This document shows positions 41,870-51,751 of a DNA stretch of 64,000 nucleotides, piece after piece. The stretch covers positions 1 to 64,000 of the forward strand of contig JAIYBC010000028.1 in NCBI GenBank assembly GCA_027488845.1, given 5' to 3'. Made by a program: the position numbers and the translations under genes. Source of the DNA: Verrucomicrobiales bacterium (GTDB lineage Bacteria > Verrucomicrobiota > Verrucomicrobiia > Limisphaerales > UBA9464). The notes under the pieces are model-generated. The model was not told where the DNA came from. It worked only from the letters and a program-made list of their open reading frames with translations, and did not search any database. The first letter of the stretch is position 1, and every line of letters begins with the position of its first letter.

Positions 41870-42637
41870 TCAGATCCAGCCCTTCCACCAGTACCAGAGC
41901 AGGCCGAGTTGCTCGTGGAGCCAGACGCGGAACAGCTTCGAGTCGTCCGGACGGGGAACGATCCTCCACGCGGGCTCCGGGGAATCCAGCGCGGCGAGGC
42001 CGAGGAAGTCGCAGCCCAGCGGGATCACCTCCACGCCGGCCTTGCGGAAGACGGCGACCGAGCGCTTCAGGTGGTAGGCGGAGCTGACCAGCACGACCCG
42101 GCGCCAACCGCGGGTGCGCAGGAGCGCCGCCGTGTTCACCGCCTCGTCGTGGGTGTTGGCCGCCGCGGGCAGGACGACCGTCTCGGCGGCAGGCAGCCTC
42201 CAGGCACGCAGCCACCCCGCCACCAGCTCCGCGTCGGGGCGTCGACGTCCTTCCCAGACGTAGGTCGAACCGCTCAGGACCAGCACGCGGGCATGGCCGC
42301 GTCGGACCATCTCGGCCGAGGCCAGCATGCGGTCGCTCGCCTCGCCGAGTCCGAACCAGGTCAGCTCCCTCCGGGTGTAGCCCACCGCACCTCCGAGCAT
42401 CAGGACCGCGTCGGCGTTGGGCAGCGGGGAATTCGCGAGGCGTTCGTAGGGCCGTTCCAGGGAGGCCAGGAGCCGGGCGGGGACCGGCGTGGCGCCGACC
42501 AGCCAGAGGAAGGCGGCACCCGTCAACGACGCGAGTCCGGCGGCGACGGCCTTGCGTCGAAACGCCAGCGCCGCGACGAGCAGAAGCATCGCCCAGGCGA
42601 ATCCGGGCGGTTGCAACAGGGCTTCTGCCGTTCCCAT
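41870..42637 (-). CDS. YdcF/SanA-like DUF218 protein
   Basis: A 255-residue inner-membrane protein. The first about 55 residues hold two hydrophobic segments; the rest is a DUF218 (YdcF/SanA/ElyC-type) domain starting ADAVLMLGGAVGY, with VLVLSGSTY, the characteristic AAANTHDEAVNTAALL, and VLVSSAYHLKRS. Related proteins affect envelope integrity and lipid carrier or polysaccharide metabolism. It is divergent from the alpha-2-macroglobulin gene, which also serves the envelope. The small membrane protein follows in the same operon. Confidence 0.9.
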   Translation of the reverse strand: MGTAEALLQPPGFAWAMLLLVAALAFRRKAVAAGLASLTGAAFLWLVGATPVPARLLASLERPYERLANSPLPNADAVLMLGGAVGYTRRELTWFGLGEASDRMLASAEMVRRGHARVLVLSGSTYVWEGRRRPDAELVAGWLRAWRLPAAETVVLPAAANTHDEAVNTAALLRTRGWRRVVLVSSAYHLKRSVAVFRKAGVEVIPLGCDFLGLAALDSPEPAWRIVPRPDDSKLFRVWLHEQLGLLWYWWKGWI

Positions 42638-42797
42638 GGCGACAGCCTACGCCGGCGGCCCATCCCGCCGCCAGCCGCCAGCCGGAAAAGCCGCGGAACC
42701 GGGACGGAGATTCCACCCAAGGAACCGCCGGCTCGTCCGTTGACGTCCTGAAGGGGCCGGGATGCGATGTCCTCCGACGGCCCCCACCGCGACGCCC

Positions 42798-45700
42798 ATG
42801 AACCGCCTCCGACTTCTCACGTTCCGCCTCCTCCTGGCGTCCACGTTCCTGGCCGCCCTGCCCGTCCTCACCGGCGCCGACGTGGATCCGCTCGGACCAC
42901 TCCTGAGTCTCCGCGGCGACGGCGCCCATGCGCGGGTCCGGGACGTGGCGAAGTCGTTCCCCACGAACGGACTCTCCCGCGCCGACCACCGGCGGTTCCG
43001 CTGGCTGCTCCACGACTCCGCCTGGCGCGGCGAAGGGGACCGGCTCCGGTCCGCCGAGACGGAGGCGGCCCTGAAGGCCATGGATGCCGACTTCCCCCAG
43101 GAGGCCCCGCAACCGGATCGCGACCGCGCCTGGGCGGAGGCCCAGGAAAGCCTCGGCGACCTGCACCATCGGCGGAACGACCCCTGGGAGTGGCGCCTCG
43201 CCCGGCACGGGCACGCCCTCGGCTGGTGGGCCGCCCAGAGCGACCTCGAGACGGCCCGCACCCGCTACCTCGACATCCTCTGGCGGCTCGCGCGCCCCGC
43301 GACGGGACAGAACCCCTATTGGCGCAGCGGGATCTCCCTTCCGCTGGAATGGATCCAGGATGCGGTCCGGATCGCGCGCCGGCCGGCGGACGTCGCCCAT
43401 GCCCGGCTCCTCCGGGCCTTGGCCTTCCAGCAGTTCGGGCCGCCCGACGAACGGGCGTTGTACCAGGTCGAGGACGACTTCCGCGCCGCCATCGCGGCCG
43501 GGAAGGACAACGACTGGTACGACGACGCCCTCGACGCCTACGCACAGTGGCTGGAGGGCTCCGGCAGGCTGGTGATCGAACCCACAGGCGGCTGGAGACG
43601 CGAGAACGACGCCGCACGCGCGCTGGAGTTCTACCGACGCATCGTCGCCGAGTTCCCCGAAGGCGGATCCGCGGTCCGCCGGCGCGCCGAGGAACGCATC
43701 CAGGATCTCCTCCGTCCCGAGACCGGCATCGGGATCTCCTCGGTGTTCCTCCCGGGCCACGGCGTGGAGTTCCAGCTCCGCTGGCGCAATTCCCGCCGGA
43801 TCCAATGGAGCCTGACCCCGGTGGACCTCACCCGCGACCTGCGCCTGCCGGAGGAAGGGGCGCAGACCGGGAGCTGGCTGGACCATCTCACGACCGGCGG
43901 ACGGGCACCGGCGTTGACCCGCGGGTTCGACACCGGCGACGACGGACAACACAACGCGGCGCAGACCAACGTCGTCCTGAGGCCCGGCCCGGCCACCGGC
44001 GCGTACCTGGTGCAGGCGGAAGGCGACGCCTCGAAGGGCCGAGAGCTCCTGCTGGTCTCCGACGCGGCCCTGACCCTCCGCAGCCGCGGTGGCCATGTGC
44101 TCGCGTGGTTCACCGACGCCATCACCGGCCAACCCATCCCGGAGGCCCGGGTCCGCGTCTGGCAGGGCTACCTCGACGGGCAGACCTGGCGGATCGAGGC
44201 GCACGAAGGCGAGACCGACGCGTCGGGAATCGCGACCTTCCGCATCCGGCACACCGGCGGGGAGTTCCTCGCGACCGCCGCGTTGGGCGCCCGCCAGGCC
44301 TTCTGCCGCACCTGGGCCGGCGGGATCCCGGCGCCACCGGAAGGTTGGCGCTTCTACGCGGCCACGGACCGTCCGGCCTACCGACCCGGGGACACCGTGC
44401 ACTGGAAGGTCTCGGCTCGGCTCCTGGACGGCGACCGGCTGCGGACCCCGGACGGACGCGACGGGTTCCTGGAGCTCCGCGACGGACGCGGCCAGGTGCT
44501 GACGAACGGGCCGGTCCGCTTCAACGCCTTCGGCTCCGCGTGGGGCGAACTCGCGCTTCCCGCCACCACGGCGCTGGGCACGTGCCGGGTGCAGTTCTGG
44601 AACTCCGCCGAACGCACGGAACTCCTCGGCGAGGCCAACCTCTTCCGCATCGAGGAATACCGCCTCCCGGAGTTCACGGTGTCCCTTGGGACGCCGGTGG
44701 AGGAGACGCCGTCCGGCCCGCGCCGCCGGACCTTCAAGCTGGGCGAAACCGTCGAGATCGACATCCGGGCCGAGCTGTATTCGGGCGGCCCGGTGGCCGA
44801 TGCCGCCGTGGAACTGCTGATCCGCGAACGGCCGTGGTCCCCGTGGTTCCCGGCACCGCGGGAATTCGACTGGTTCCAACCGGCGTTCGCGGGACAGGAG
44901 GCAGGACGCTCCGGCTTCCGTCCGCCCAACGGACCGGAGCGGCGCGAGTCCCTCCGCACGGATTCCACCGGACGCGCCCGCTTCCGGCTGGAATCCAACG
45001 CCGCCGGCAACGACACCGAGTACGAGATCGAGGCGCGGGTCACCGACGCCGGCCACCGTGAGGTCCGCGCCTCGGACCGCATCCGCGTGACCCGTCAGCG
45101 CCACTTCGCCTCGGCCTCGGTCGGACGCCGTGTCCTCCGGCCGGGCGACCCCGTAACCGCCGACGTGCGCACGCGGGACGCCAACGACCAACCGGTCGCC
45201 GTTCCCGGAACCGTCCGGCTCGTCCGACAGGTCTGGGAGGAGGTCTGGCGCGATCCCGCCGGGAAGACCGTCGGCGGCGAGGACCTGGAACGCCGTCGCC
45301 GCAGCGCCGCCGCCTGGCCGCCCGGGCCGGATCGCCGCGGCCGCGCGTGGTCCCTGGTCCGGCGCGGCTACCTCCGGGAGGTCGTCTCCACCGGAAGCCT
45401 CGACACCGGGACCAACGGCTTGGCCTCGATGTCCTTCCGTCCCGATCGCGAGGGCTACTACACCGTCGAATGGACCTCCCCAGGCAACGCCACCGCGCCG
45501 ACGCCGCCGGATCCGAGGCCGCGGCCGTTCGAGGCGCCGGTCACCGCCGAGTCGGCCTTCTGGGTCTGCCAGGCCGGCGGCGCGGCCCCGGGCTACCACC
45601 GCGACGGCGGCGTCGAGCTCGTGCTCGACCGCGACGCCCACGCGACCGGCACACGCGCCCCGGTGCTCGTCGCCACCGACGCCCCGGGCCGCTGGATCCT

Positions 45701-48692
45701 CCTCAGCACCGAGACCGGCGGCGAACCGACCCACCAGGTCCTCCGCGTGCTCGGAACCTCACGCCTCGTGGAGATCGACATCGGGGACCGGCTCGCGCCG
45801 AACTTCTGGCTGACCGCCTCGGGGGTCTGGGACGGGACGCTGCACAGCGACACCAAGGAGGTCGTGGTCCCGCCGGTGTCGCGGTTCCTCGACATCCGGG
45901 TCACGCCCGACGCCTCGGTCCGCAGGCCCGGGACCGAAGGCGCCTACGTCGTCACCGCCCGCGACCACCTCGGGGCGCCGGTCGACGCCGAGGTCTCGTT
46001 CTCGGTCGTCGACGAGGCCGTGTTCCAGTTCGGCGAGGACTTCGCCGGCGATCCGCGTTCCTTCTTCCATGGCAACCGCCGGCCGAACGCCATCTCCTGG
46101 AACAGCTCGTTCCAGAGTCGCCCCTACGTCCGCCACCAACCCGTCGTCACCCGGTACGAACTGCGGGAGAACCGGCAGGGGGACATGTTGGATCGGGTGG
46201 CGACGAAGTCCGAACGCCGGTTCCTCTACCGTGGCGCCGTCGACACGCTCCAGCTCGGGATGGTCGTCAACGGCGCAGCCGCCCCGGCCGCCGCCATGAT
46301 GTTGGCCGACAGTCCGGCCGGGGCAGCCAAGACCGGCGCCGACGCCGGTGGCGATGCCGCGGCCAACGTCGTCGTCCGCTCCGACTTCCGGGAAACCGCC
46401 TTCTGGCAGCCCGACGTCCGCACCGGCACCGGCGGCTCCGCGCGGGTCGCCGTCCGCTTCCCGGACTCCGCGACCCGCTGGATCGCCACCGCCCGCGCCT
46501 TCGCCGCCGACCACCGCGTCGGCATCGGCACCAACGCGCTCCAGACCCGTCTCCCGCTGATGGTCCGCCTCCAGACCCCGCGCTTCGTCGTGGTCGGGGA
46601 CACCGTGTCGGTGGCCGCGCTGATCCGGAACAACACCGACCGCGCCGTCTCCGTGAACCCGACGCTGGAACTGGAGGGCGCGGAACGCGTCGGCGTCTGG
46701 CGGAACGGCGGGATCATCCAGGTGAAACGCGCCGCCATGCTGGAGATCCCGGCCGGCGGCGAGATCACCGAGACCTGGGCCGTCACCGCCACCCGGCCGG
46801 GTCCCGTCCGCTTCAAGGCCACCGTCGCCGGCGCCACCGACGGGGACGCCATGGAACGGACGATCCAGGCCGTGGAACACGGGATGGAACAGTTCGCCGG
46901 AAGCTCGGTCCGCGTGGCCGACGGAGACGCCGAGCTCACGCTTCGCCTGCCGTCCCAACGGAAGCCCGGAAGCACGACCGTCCGGATCGACGTCACGCCG
47001 AGCCTCGCCGCCACCCTGCTCGACGCCCTGCCCTACCTCGCCGACTACCCCTACGGCTGCACCGAGCAGACGCTCAGCCGTTTCCTTCCCGCGGTGCTGG
47101 TCCGACGGACGCTGCGCGACGCGGGGATCGACGCGGAGACGGCCATGGCGCGGACGTTCGGGGGCATCGAGCCCGCCCACGCCGCGGCCACCCATCCGGG
47201 AGGACGCAAGGACCTCTCCAAGCTCGACGCGATGGTCGCCGCCGGCCTGGAGCGCCTGGCCGACTTCCAGCATGAGGACGGCGGCTGGGGTTGGTGGAAG
47301 GAAGGATCCTCGGACGCCTGGATGACGGCCTACGTGGTCTGGGGACTGTCGCTCGCCCGCGAGGCCGGCATCGACGTCCCCGGCGACCGGACCGCGCGCG
47401 CGGCCGCCTGGCTGGACCGCCGGTTGGTCGAACTGGAAAACGATCCCGCCACGGCCGCCTGGGTCCTCCATGCGTTGGCCGCCGCCACCGCTCCGCAGTC
47501 CACGCCCGGCGCCGCGGTCTCCAAGGCGATGGAACGCCTGCTCGCCCAGGAGGAGTCCCTCACCGCCTACTCACGCGCCTTGGGGGCCATCGCGCTGAAC
47601 CGCTTCGGCCGCTCCCAGGACGCAAGGCGTTGGGTGGTCAACCTGGAGAACGGCGTGGTCCGCGACGACGCCGCCTCGCCCGGACTTGCGGGAACCGGCC
47701 CCGCTTCGGCCACCGTGGCCACGGCCCATTGGGGACGCGACACCGGCTGGCATCGCTGGCAGGACGGCCCGGTCGAGTCCACCGCCACCGTGTTGCGGGC
47801 CCTGCTGGCGATCGACCCGCCGAACAGGCTCGCCGTGCCCGCGGCCACCTGGCTCCAGCGCAACCGCCGCGGCGCCCAGTGGAACAACACCCGCGACACC
47901 GCGCTCACCGTGCTCGCGTTGAACGACTGGCTCCGCGTCACCGGCGAGGCCAAGCCGGATCTCGCGTTCCGCGTCGAGGTCGACGGACGGACCCTCGCCG
48001 AGGCCGACGTGCGCGGACGCCCGCTCTGGGACATCCGCAGGTCCTTCGAGGTGCCTGCGGAATGGCTCACGGGCACTCACGTCGTCCGCATCCGCCGGAC
48101 CGCCGGGACCTCCCCGATCCACGCCGCCGTCCAGGCCCGGTGGTTTTCCACGGAGGAACCCGTGCGGGCCCTCGGCCACGAGCTCTTCCTCCGCCGCGAC
48201 TACTTCCGGCTCGTCCCGCGGGAAACCCTCCTTCGCGGCACCGTGCTCGACCGCGTGCCGCTCGCCGACGGCGAATCGGTCCGGTCCGGCGACCGGATCG
48301 AATCGGTGCTGACGATGGAGACCAAGAACGAGGGCGAGTACCTGCTCCTCGAGGACACCAAGCCCGCGGGATTCGAGGCGGTCGAGCAGCGGAGCGGCGG
48401 CGGGACCGTGCTTCGGGAACTGCGCAAGGCCGCGGCCAACGCGCCCGCCACCAAGGGAGGACGCGAGCCGGAGGAATACGGCGACCGCATGGCGTCGGCC
48501 CATGCCGAATGGCGGGACCGCCACGGCGCCTTCTTCGTGGACCGCATCGGCCAGGGATTCTGGGAACTGCGCTCCGAGTTCCGCGCGGAACGGCCCGGCC
48601 GCTTCCACGCCCTGCCCGCCACCGCGGAGGCGATGTACGTCCCCGAACTCCGCGCCAACGGCGACGAGGTCCGGCTCGAGGTCCACGACTGA
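42798..48692 (+). CDS. Alpha-2-macroglobulin family protein with thioester motif
   Basis: A 1964-residue exported protease-trap protein. The signal peptide is about 1-29; no lipobox is seen. A long N-terminal helical/TPR-like region (about 60-300) precedes macroglobulin MG domains including the MG2-like YAATDRPAYRPGDTVHWK (near 520). The bait-bearing region is followed by RSDFRETAFWQPDV and the thioester motif YGC1421-T-E-Q1424, then the alpha-alpha thioester domain with HEDGGWGWW and SDAWMTAYVVWGL. The C-terminus holds a receptor-like MG domain (VDRIGQGFWELRSEFRAERPG). It likely protects the periplasm from foreign proteases or effectors. The usual partner PBP1C (pbpC) is not adjacent. Confidence 0.93.
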   Translation: MNRLRLLTFRLLLASTFLAALPVLTGADVDPLGPLLSLRGDGAHARVRDVAKSFPTNGLSRADHRRFRWLLHDSAWRGEGDRLRSAETEAALKAMDADFPQEAPQPDRDRAWAEAQESLGDLHHRRNDPWEWRLARHGHALGWWAAQSDLETARTRYLDILWRLARPATGQNPYWRSGISLPLEWIQDAVRIARRPADVAHARLLRALAFQQFGPPDERALYQVEDDFRAAIAAGKDNDWYDDALDAYAQWLEGSGRLVIEPTGGWRRENDAARALEFYRRIVAEFPEGGSAVRRRAEERIQDLLRPETGIGISSVFLPGHGVEFQLRWRNSRRIQWSLTPVDLTRDLRLPEEGAQTGSWLDHLTTGGRAPALTRGFDTGDDGQHNAAQTNVVLRPGPATGAYLVQAEGDASKGRELLLVSDAALTLRSRGGHVLAWFTDAITGQPIPEARVRVWQGYLDGQTWRIEAHEGETDASGIATFRIRHTGGEFLATAALGARQAFCRTWAGGIPAPPEGWRFYAATDRPAYRPGDTVHWKVSARLLDGDRLRTPDGRDGFLELRDGRGQVLTNGPVRFNAFGSAWGELALPATTALGTCRVQFWNSAERTELLGEANLFRIEEYRLPEFTVSLGTPVEETPSGPRRRTFKLGETVEIDIRAELYSGGPVADAAVELLIRERPWSPWFPAPREFDWFQPAFAGQEAGRSGFRPPNGPERRESLRTDSTGRARFRLESNAAGNDTEYEIEARVTDAGHREVRASDRIRVTRQRHFASASVGRRVLRPGDPVTADVRTRDANDQPVAVPGTVRLVRQVWEEVWRDPAGKTVGGEDLERRRRSAAAWPPGPDRRGRAWSLVRRGYLREVVSTGSLDTGTNGLASMSFRPDREGYYTVEWTSPGNATAPTPPDPRPRPFEAPVTAESAFWVCQAGGAAPGYHRDGGVELVLDRDAHATGTRAPVLVATDAPGRWILLSTETGGEPTHQVLRVLGTSRLVEIDIGDRLAPNFWLTASGVWDGTLHSDTKEVVVPPVSRFLDIRVTPDASVRRPGTEGAYVVTARDHLGAPVDAEVSFSVVDEAVFQFGEDFAGDPRSFFHGNRRPNAISWNSSFQSRPYVRHQPVVTRYELRENRQGDMLDRVATKSERRFLYRGAVDTLQLGMVVNGAAAPAAAMMLADSPAGAAKTGADAGGDAAANVVVRSDFRETAFWQPDVRTGTGGSARVAVRFPDSATRWIATARAFAADHRVGIGTNALQTRLPLMVRLQTPRFVVVGDTVSVAALIRNNTDRAVSVNPTLELEGAERVGVWRNGGIIQVKRAAMLEIPAGGEITETWAVTATRPGPVRFKATVAGATDGDAMERTIQAVEHGMEQFAGSSVRVADGDAELTLRLPSQRKPGSTTVRIDVTPSLAATLLDALPYLADYPYGCTEQTLSRFLPAVLVRRTLRDAGIDAETAMARTFGGIEPAHAAATHPGGRKDLSKLDAMVAAGLERLADFQHEDGGWGWWKEGSSDAWMTAYVVWGLSLAREAGIDVPGDRTARAAAWLDRRLVELENDPATAAWVLHALAAATAPQSTPGAAVSKAMERLLAQEESLTAYSRALGAIALNRFGRSQDARRWVVNLENGVVRDDAASPGLAGTGPASATVATAHWGRDTGWHRWQDGPVESTATVLRALLAIDPPNRLAVPAATWLQRNRRGAQWNNTRDTALTVLALNDWLRVTGEAKPDLAFRVEVDGRTLAEADVRGRPLWDIRRSFEVPAEWLTGTHVVRIRRTAGTSPIHAAVQARWFSTEEPVRALGHELFLRRDYFRLVPRETLLRGTVLDRVPLADGESVRSGDRIESVLTMETKNEGEYLLLEDTKPAGFEAVEQRSGGGTVLRELRKAAANAPATKGGREPEEYGDRMASAHAEWRDRHGAFFVDRIGQGFWELRSEFRAERPGRFHALPATAEAMYVPELRANGDEVRLEVHD

Positions 48693-48720
48693 ACCGACAA
48701 TCCGAAGGGAGGGGGGACGG

Positions 48721-48862
48721 ACCTCACGCCAGAACGCCAAGACGCGATCGGGAAGTGGCCGTCGAAGCCGAAACGGAAACCTGAGTGCGGCCACCGGTTC
48801 AACCACCGGAACCCGCACCGACGGTTCCGTCCCCTCGCGGCCCGGCGCCTTCGCGTGAGGGT
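48721..48862. repeat. Long-armed inverted repeat element, copy B
   Basis: The left arm (48721-48750) begins ACCTCACGC and continues AACGCCAAGACGCGA; the right arm (48831-48862) reads CTCGCGGCCCGGCGCC then TTCGCGTGAGGGT, its imperfect reverse complement. It lies 29 nt after the stop of the macroglobulin gene. The 48693-48902 interval holds no supported gene. Confidence 0.75.
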
Positions 48863-48902
48863 CCCCCTTTCCGCATGGGTCCGATTTCGCAGGACCTCGC
48901 GG

Positions 48903-49415
48903 TCAACCGGAGCGGCGCGCCATGCAGATCAGGTCGTCGACGCGGCCGTCGAGGATGCGGGCGCCGACCTTGCGTCCCTCGAACTCGAACCCGCGGCTCC
49001 GATACAATTGCAAGGCCGGCGTGTTCGAGGCGTAGGCCTCCAGTTCGACGCGGGTGAAGCCGGCCCGTGGCGCCAAGGCGAGGGCCGCGTCGAGCAGCGC
49101 GCCGCCGATCCCCTGTCCCCGCCATTCCGCCACCACGCCCATGCCGAGGCGGCCGTTGTGGCGGAAGCCCTCGAACGGCGCGAGCGGCACGATGTCGCAC
49201 CATCCCACGACCTGGCCCCGGAACCGCGCCGCCACGGCCGGATGGCCGCGCAGGAGGTTGTCCCGGACGAACCCGCGCGTGGCGTCCTCGGGAAAGGCCT
49301 CCAGCGTCATCAGCCAACGGCGCTCCGCGGCGACCGATCCCACGGCCGCGCGGAAGCCCGGGATGTCGGCCTCGGTCAGGCCGACGATCTCGATGCCGGG
49401 AGGAAGGGGCTTCAT
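48903..49415 (-). CDS. GNAT N-acetyltransferase
   Basis: A 170-residue acetyltransferase. The acetyl-CoA site is visible as LGMGVVAEWRGQGIGGALLD (about 97-116), preceded by strand WCDIVPLA and followed by VELEAYASNTPALQLYRSRG with FEFEGRK, the typical RimI-like C-terminal half. The substrate is unknown. It starts 41 nt after the glgB stop on the same strand and may be cotranscribed with it. Confidence 0.88.
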   Translation of the reverse strand: MKPLPPGIEIVGLTEADIPGFRAAVGSVAAERRWLMTLEAFPEDATRGFVRDNLLRGHPAVAARFRGQVVGWCDIVPLAPFEGFRHNGRLGMGVVAEWRGQGIGGALLDAALALAPRAGFTRVELEAYASNTPALQLYRSRGFEFEGRKVGARILDGRVDDLICMARRSG

Positions 49416-49456
49416 GCGACGACCAAGGCGGGACGGAGGTCGGCCCGCCATCCGGT

Positions 49457-51658
49457 TCACCGGGAGCAGCGGAAGGCGGTCACGCTCAACGGCGGCAGCA
49501 CGAACTCCGCGGAGTAGCGCTGGTTGTGCACCGCGTAGTCCTGGGACAGCACGCCCGATCCGGCATTGCCCTGGTTGGATCCGCCGTACACCGCGGCGTC
49601 GGAGTTGAAGACCTCCTGCCAGCGGCAGGCCTTGGGCAGCCCGACGCGGTAGCTCGGATGCGGCTTCGGCGTGAGGTTCAGCACCACGAGCAGGTGCGAA
49701 CCGGAATCGCGGTCGTGGCGGAGGAAGCTGAGCACGCTGTTCGCCGCGTCGCTGCAGTCCACCCACATGAAGCCGTCCGCCTCGTAGTCGCCCCGCCACA
49801 ACGCGGGCTCCTGCCGGTAGAGCGCGTTGAGGTCCGAGACGAGTCTCTGGATCCCGGCGTGGTACGGACCCTGTTCCAACAGCCACCAGTCCACCTCGGC
49901 GTTGGCGTTCCACTCCGCCGTCTGGCCGATCTCGCAGCCCTGGAAGAGGAGCTTCTTGCCCGGGAAGAACCACTGGTAGGCCAACAGGCAGCGCAGGTTC
50001 GCGAACGCCTGCCAGTCGTCGCCCGGCATCCGCCGACGGAGCGAGCCCTTGCCGTGCACCACCTCGTCGTGGGACAGCGGCAGGACGAAGTTCTCGTGCG
50101 CATGGTAGAGCATCGCGAACGTGAGGTCGTTCTGGTGGTAGGCCCGGTGGACGGGGTCCCGCTTGAAGTAGCCCAGCGTGTCGTGCATCCAGCCCATGTT
50201 CCACTTCATGGTGAAGCCGAGGCCCCCGATCCACGGCGGACGCGAGACCATCGGCCACGAGGTGCTCTCCTCGGCGATGGTGACCACGCCCGGATGCTCC
50301 GTGCCGACGAGGTGGTTCACGTGGCGGAAGAACTCGATGGCCTCCAGGTTCTCGCGGCCGCCATGGCGGTTGGGGATCCATTCGCCCTCCTTGCGCGAGT
50401 AGTCGAGGTAGAGCATCGACGCCACGGCGTCCACGCGCAGGCCGTCCACATGGTAGCGCTCGCACCAGAAAAGGGCGTTCGCGGCGAGGAAGTTCCGGAC
50501 CTCGTGCCGGCCGTAGTTGAAGATCAGCGTGCCCCAGTCCTGGTGGGACCCCTGCCTCGGATCCTCGTGCTCGAACAGGGCCGTGCCGTCGAACCGGGCC
50601 AGCGCCCAGGTGTCCCTCGGGAAATGCCCGGGCACCCAGTCGATGATCACCCCGATGCCCGCGTCGTGGAGCGCGTCCACGAGGTACTGGAAGTCGTCCG
50701 GCGTCCCGTAGCGGCTGGTCGGGGCGTAGAATCCCGTCACCTGGTAGCCCCAGCTCGGGTAGTAGGCGTGCTCCGAGACCGGCATCATCTCGACATGCGT
50801 GAATCCGGTCTTCCGCAGGTAGTCGATCAGCGGGACGGCGATCTCGCGGTACCCCGGCGAGGTGTCCACCGACTTCTTGCGCCAGGAGCCGAGGTGGAAC
50901 TCGTAGATGCTCATCGGCGCCCGCAGCGGGTTCGTCCTCGAACGGCGTTCCATCCAGGAGGCGTCGTTCCACGAGTGCCGGCGCGTGTCCCACACGATCG
51001 CCGCCTGCTTCGGCGGCTGCTCGAAGAACTGGCCGAACGGATCGGTGTTCAGCTTCAGGGCCCCGGTGGCGTCCAGGATCTCGAACTTGTAGAGCGCGCC
51101 GTCCCCGACCCCGGGCACGAAGATCTCCCAAACGCCGCTCGCCCCGAGCTGGCGCATCGCATGCCGACGCCCGTCCCAGCCGTTGAAGCTGCCCACCACC
51201 GACACCCGGCGCGCCGACGGCGCCCAGACCGAGAACGCCACGCCGGGGACGCCGTCGAGCATCACCTTCTGCGCGCCGAGGGCGTCGTACAGACGGCGGT
51301 GGTTGCCTTCGTTGAAGAGATGCAGGTCGGTCTCGCCCAGGGTCGGCCAGAACGAGTAGGGATCGCGGCCCTGGGTGACCGAACCGTCCGCCCAGGTCAC
51401 CTCCAGGTCGTAGGCGTAGACCGACGTGGCTCCCCGGGTGGAACCCTCGAAGAGGTCGGTGTCCCCGATGCGGTGCAGCTCGAAGGCCGGACGGGTCCGG
51501 TCGTGGACCGGCACGACCCGCACCTTCGCCGCGCCGGGGACCAGCGCGCGGCCGGCGAGTCCCAAACCGTTGCCCAGCGGATGGAGCCCCAACAGCGAGT
51601 GCGGCGAGGCGCTCCGGAATCCTGTGAGGCTTTCGAGTTCGGCCGGCGTGAGGAGCAT
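49457..51658 (-). CDS. glgB: 1,4-alpha-glucan branching enzyme
   Basis: A 733-residue GH13 enzyme that introduces alpha-1,6 branches in glycogen. The N-terminal CBM48 modules (about 20-220) include SVWAPSARRVSVVGSFNGWD. The catalytic barrel has nucleophile D410 in DGLRVDAVASMLYLDY, acid/base E463 in IAEESTSWP and the third aspartate in LPLSHDEVVHGKGS (about 531). The length and the two N-terminal modules match the full-length bacterial enzyme of about 730 residues. glgA, glgC and glgP are not nearby. It lies between the lectin-like gene (93 bp upstream) and the GNAT gene. Confidence 0.97.
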   Translation of the reverse strand: MLLTPAELESLTGFRSASPHSLLGLHPLGNGLGLAGRALVPGAAKVRVVPVHDRTRPAFELHRIGDTDLFEGSTRGATSVYAYDLEVTWADGSVTQGRDPYSFWPTLGETDLHLFNEGNHRRLYDALGAQKVMLDGVPGVAFSVWAPSARRVSVVGSFNGWDGRRHAMRQLGASGVWEIFVPGVGDGALYKFEILDATGALKLNTDPFGQFFEQPPKQAAIVWDTRRHSWNDASWMERRSRTNPLRAPMSIYEFHLGSWRKKSVDTSPGYREIAVPLIDYLRKTGFTHVEMMPVSEHAYYPSWGYQVTGFYAPTSRYGTPDDFQYLVDALHDAGIGVIIDWVPGHFPRDTWALARFDGTALFEHEDPRQGSHQDWGTLIFNYGRHEVRNFLAANALFWCERYHVDGLRVDAVASMLYLDYSRKEGEWIPNRHGGRENLEAIEFFRHVNHLVGTEHPGVVTIAEESTSWPMVSRPPWIGGLGFTMKWNMGWMHDTLGYFKRDPVHRAYHQNDLTFAMLYHAHENFVLPLSHDEVVHGKGSLRRRMPGDDWQAFANLRCLLAYQWFFPGKKLLFQGCEIGQTAEWNANAEVDWWLLEQGPYHAGIQRLVSDLNALYRQEPALWRGDYEADGFMWVDCSDAANSVLSFLRHDRDSGSHLLVVLNLTPKPHPSYRVGLPKACRWQEVFNSDAAVYGGSNQGNAGSGVLSQDYAVHNQRYSAEFVLPPLSVTAFRCSR

Positions 51659-51751
51659 GGGCCGATTAGAGACCCGAAGTCCCGACGGAGGAATTCCAAA
51701 AGACGGGTCGTCGAGCGGGGCAGGAGACGCCGCGGCGGACCGATGGAGACG

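Noticed and set aside
41847-45734. 1295-codon minus-strand open frame
   Set aside because: It runs antisense to the alpha-2-macroglobulin and out of frame with the DUF218 gene. No family motif appears in it.
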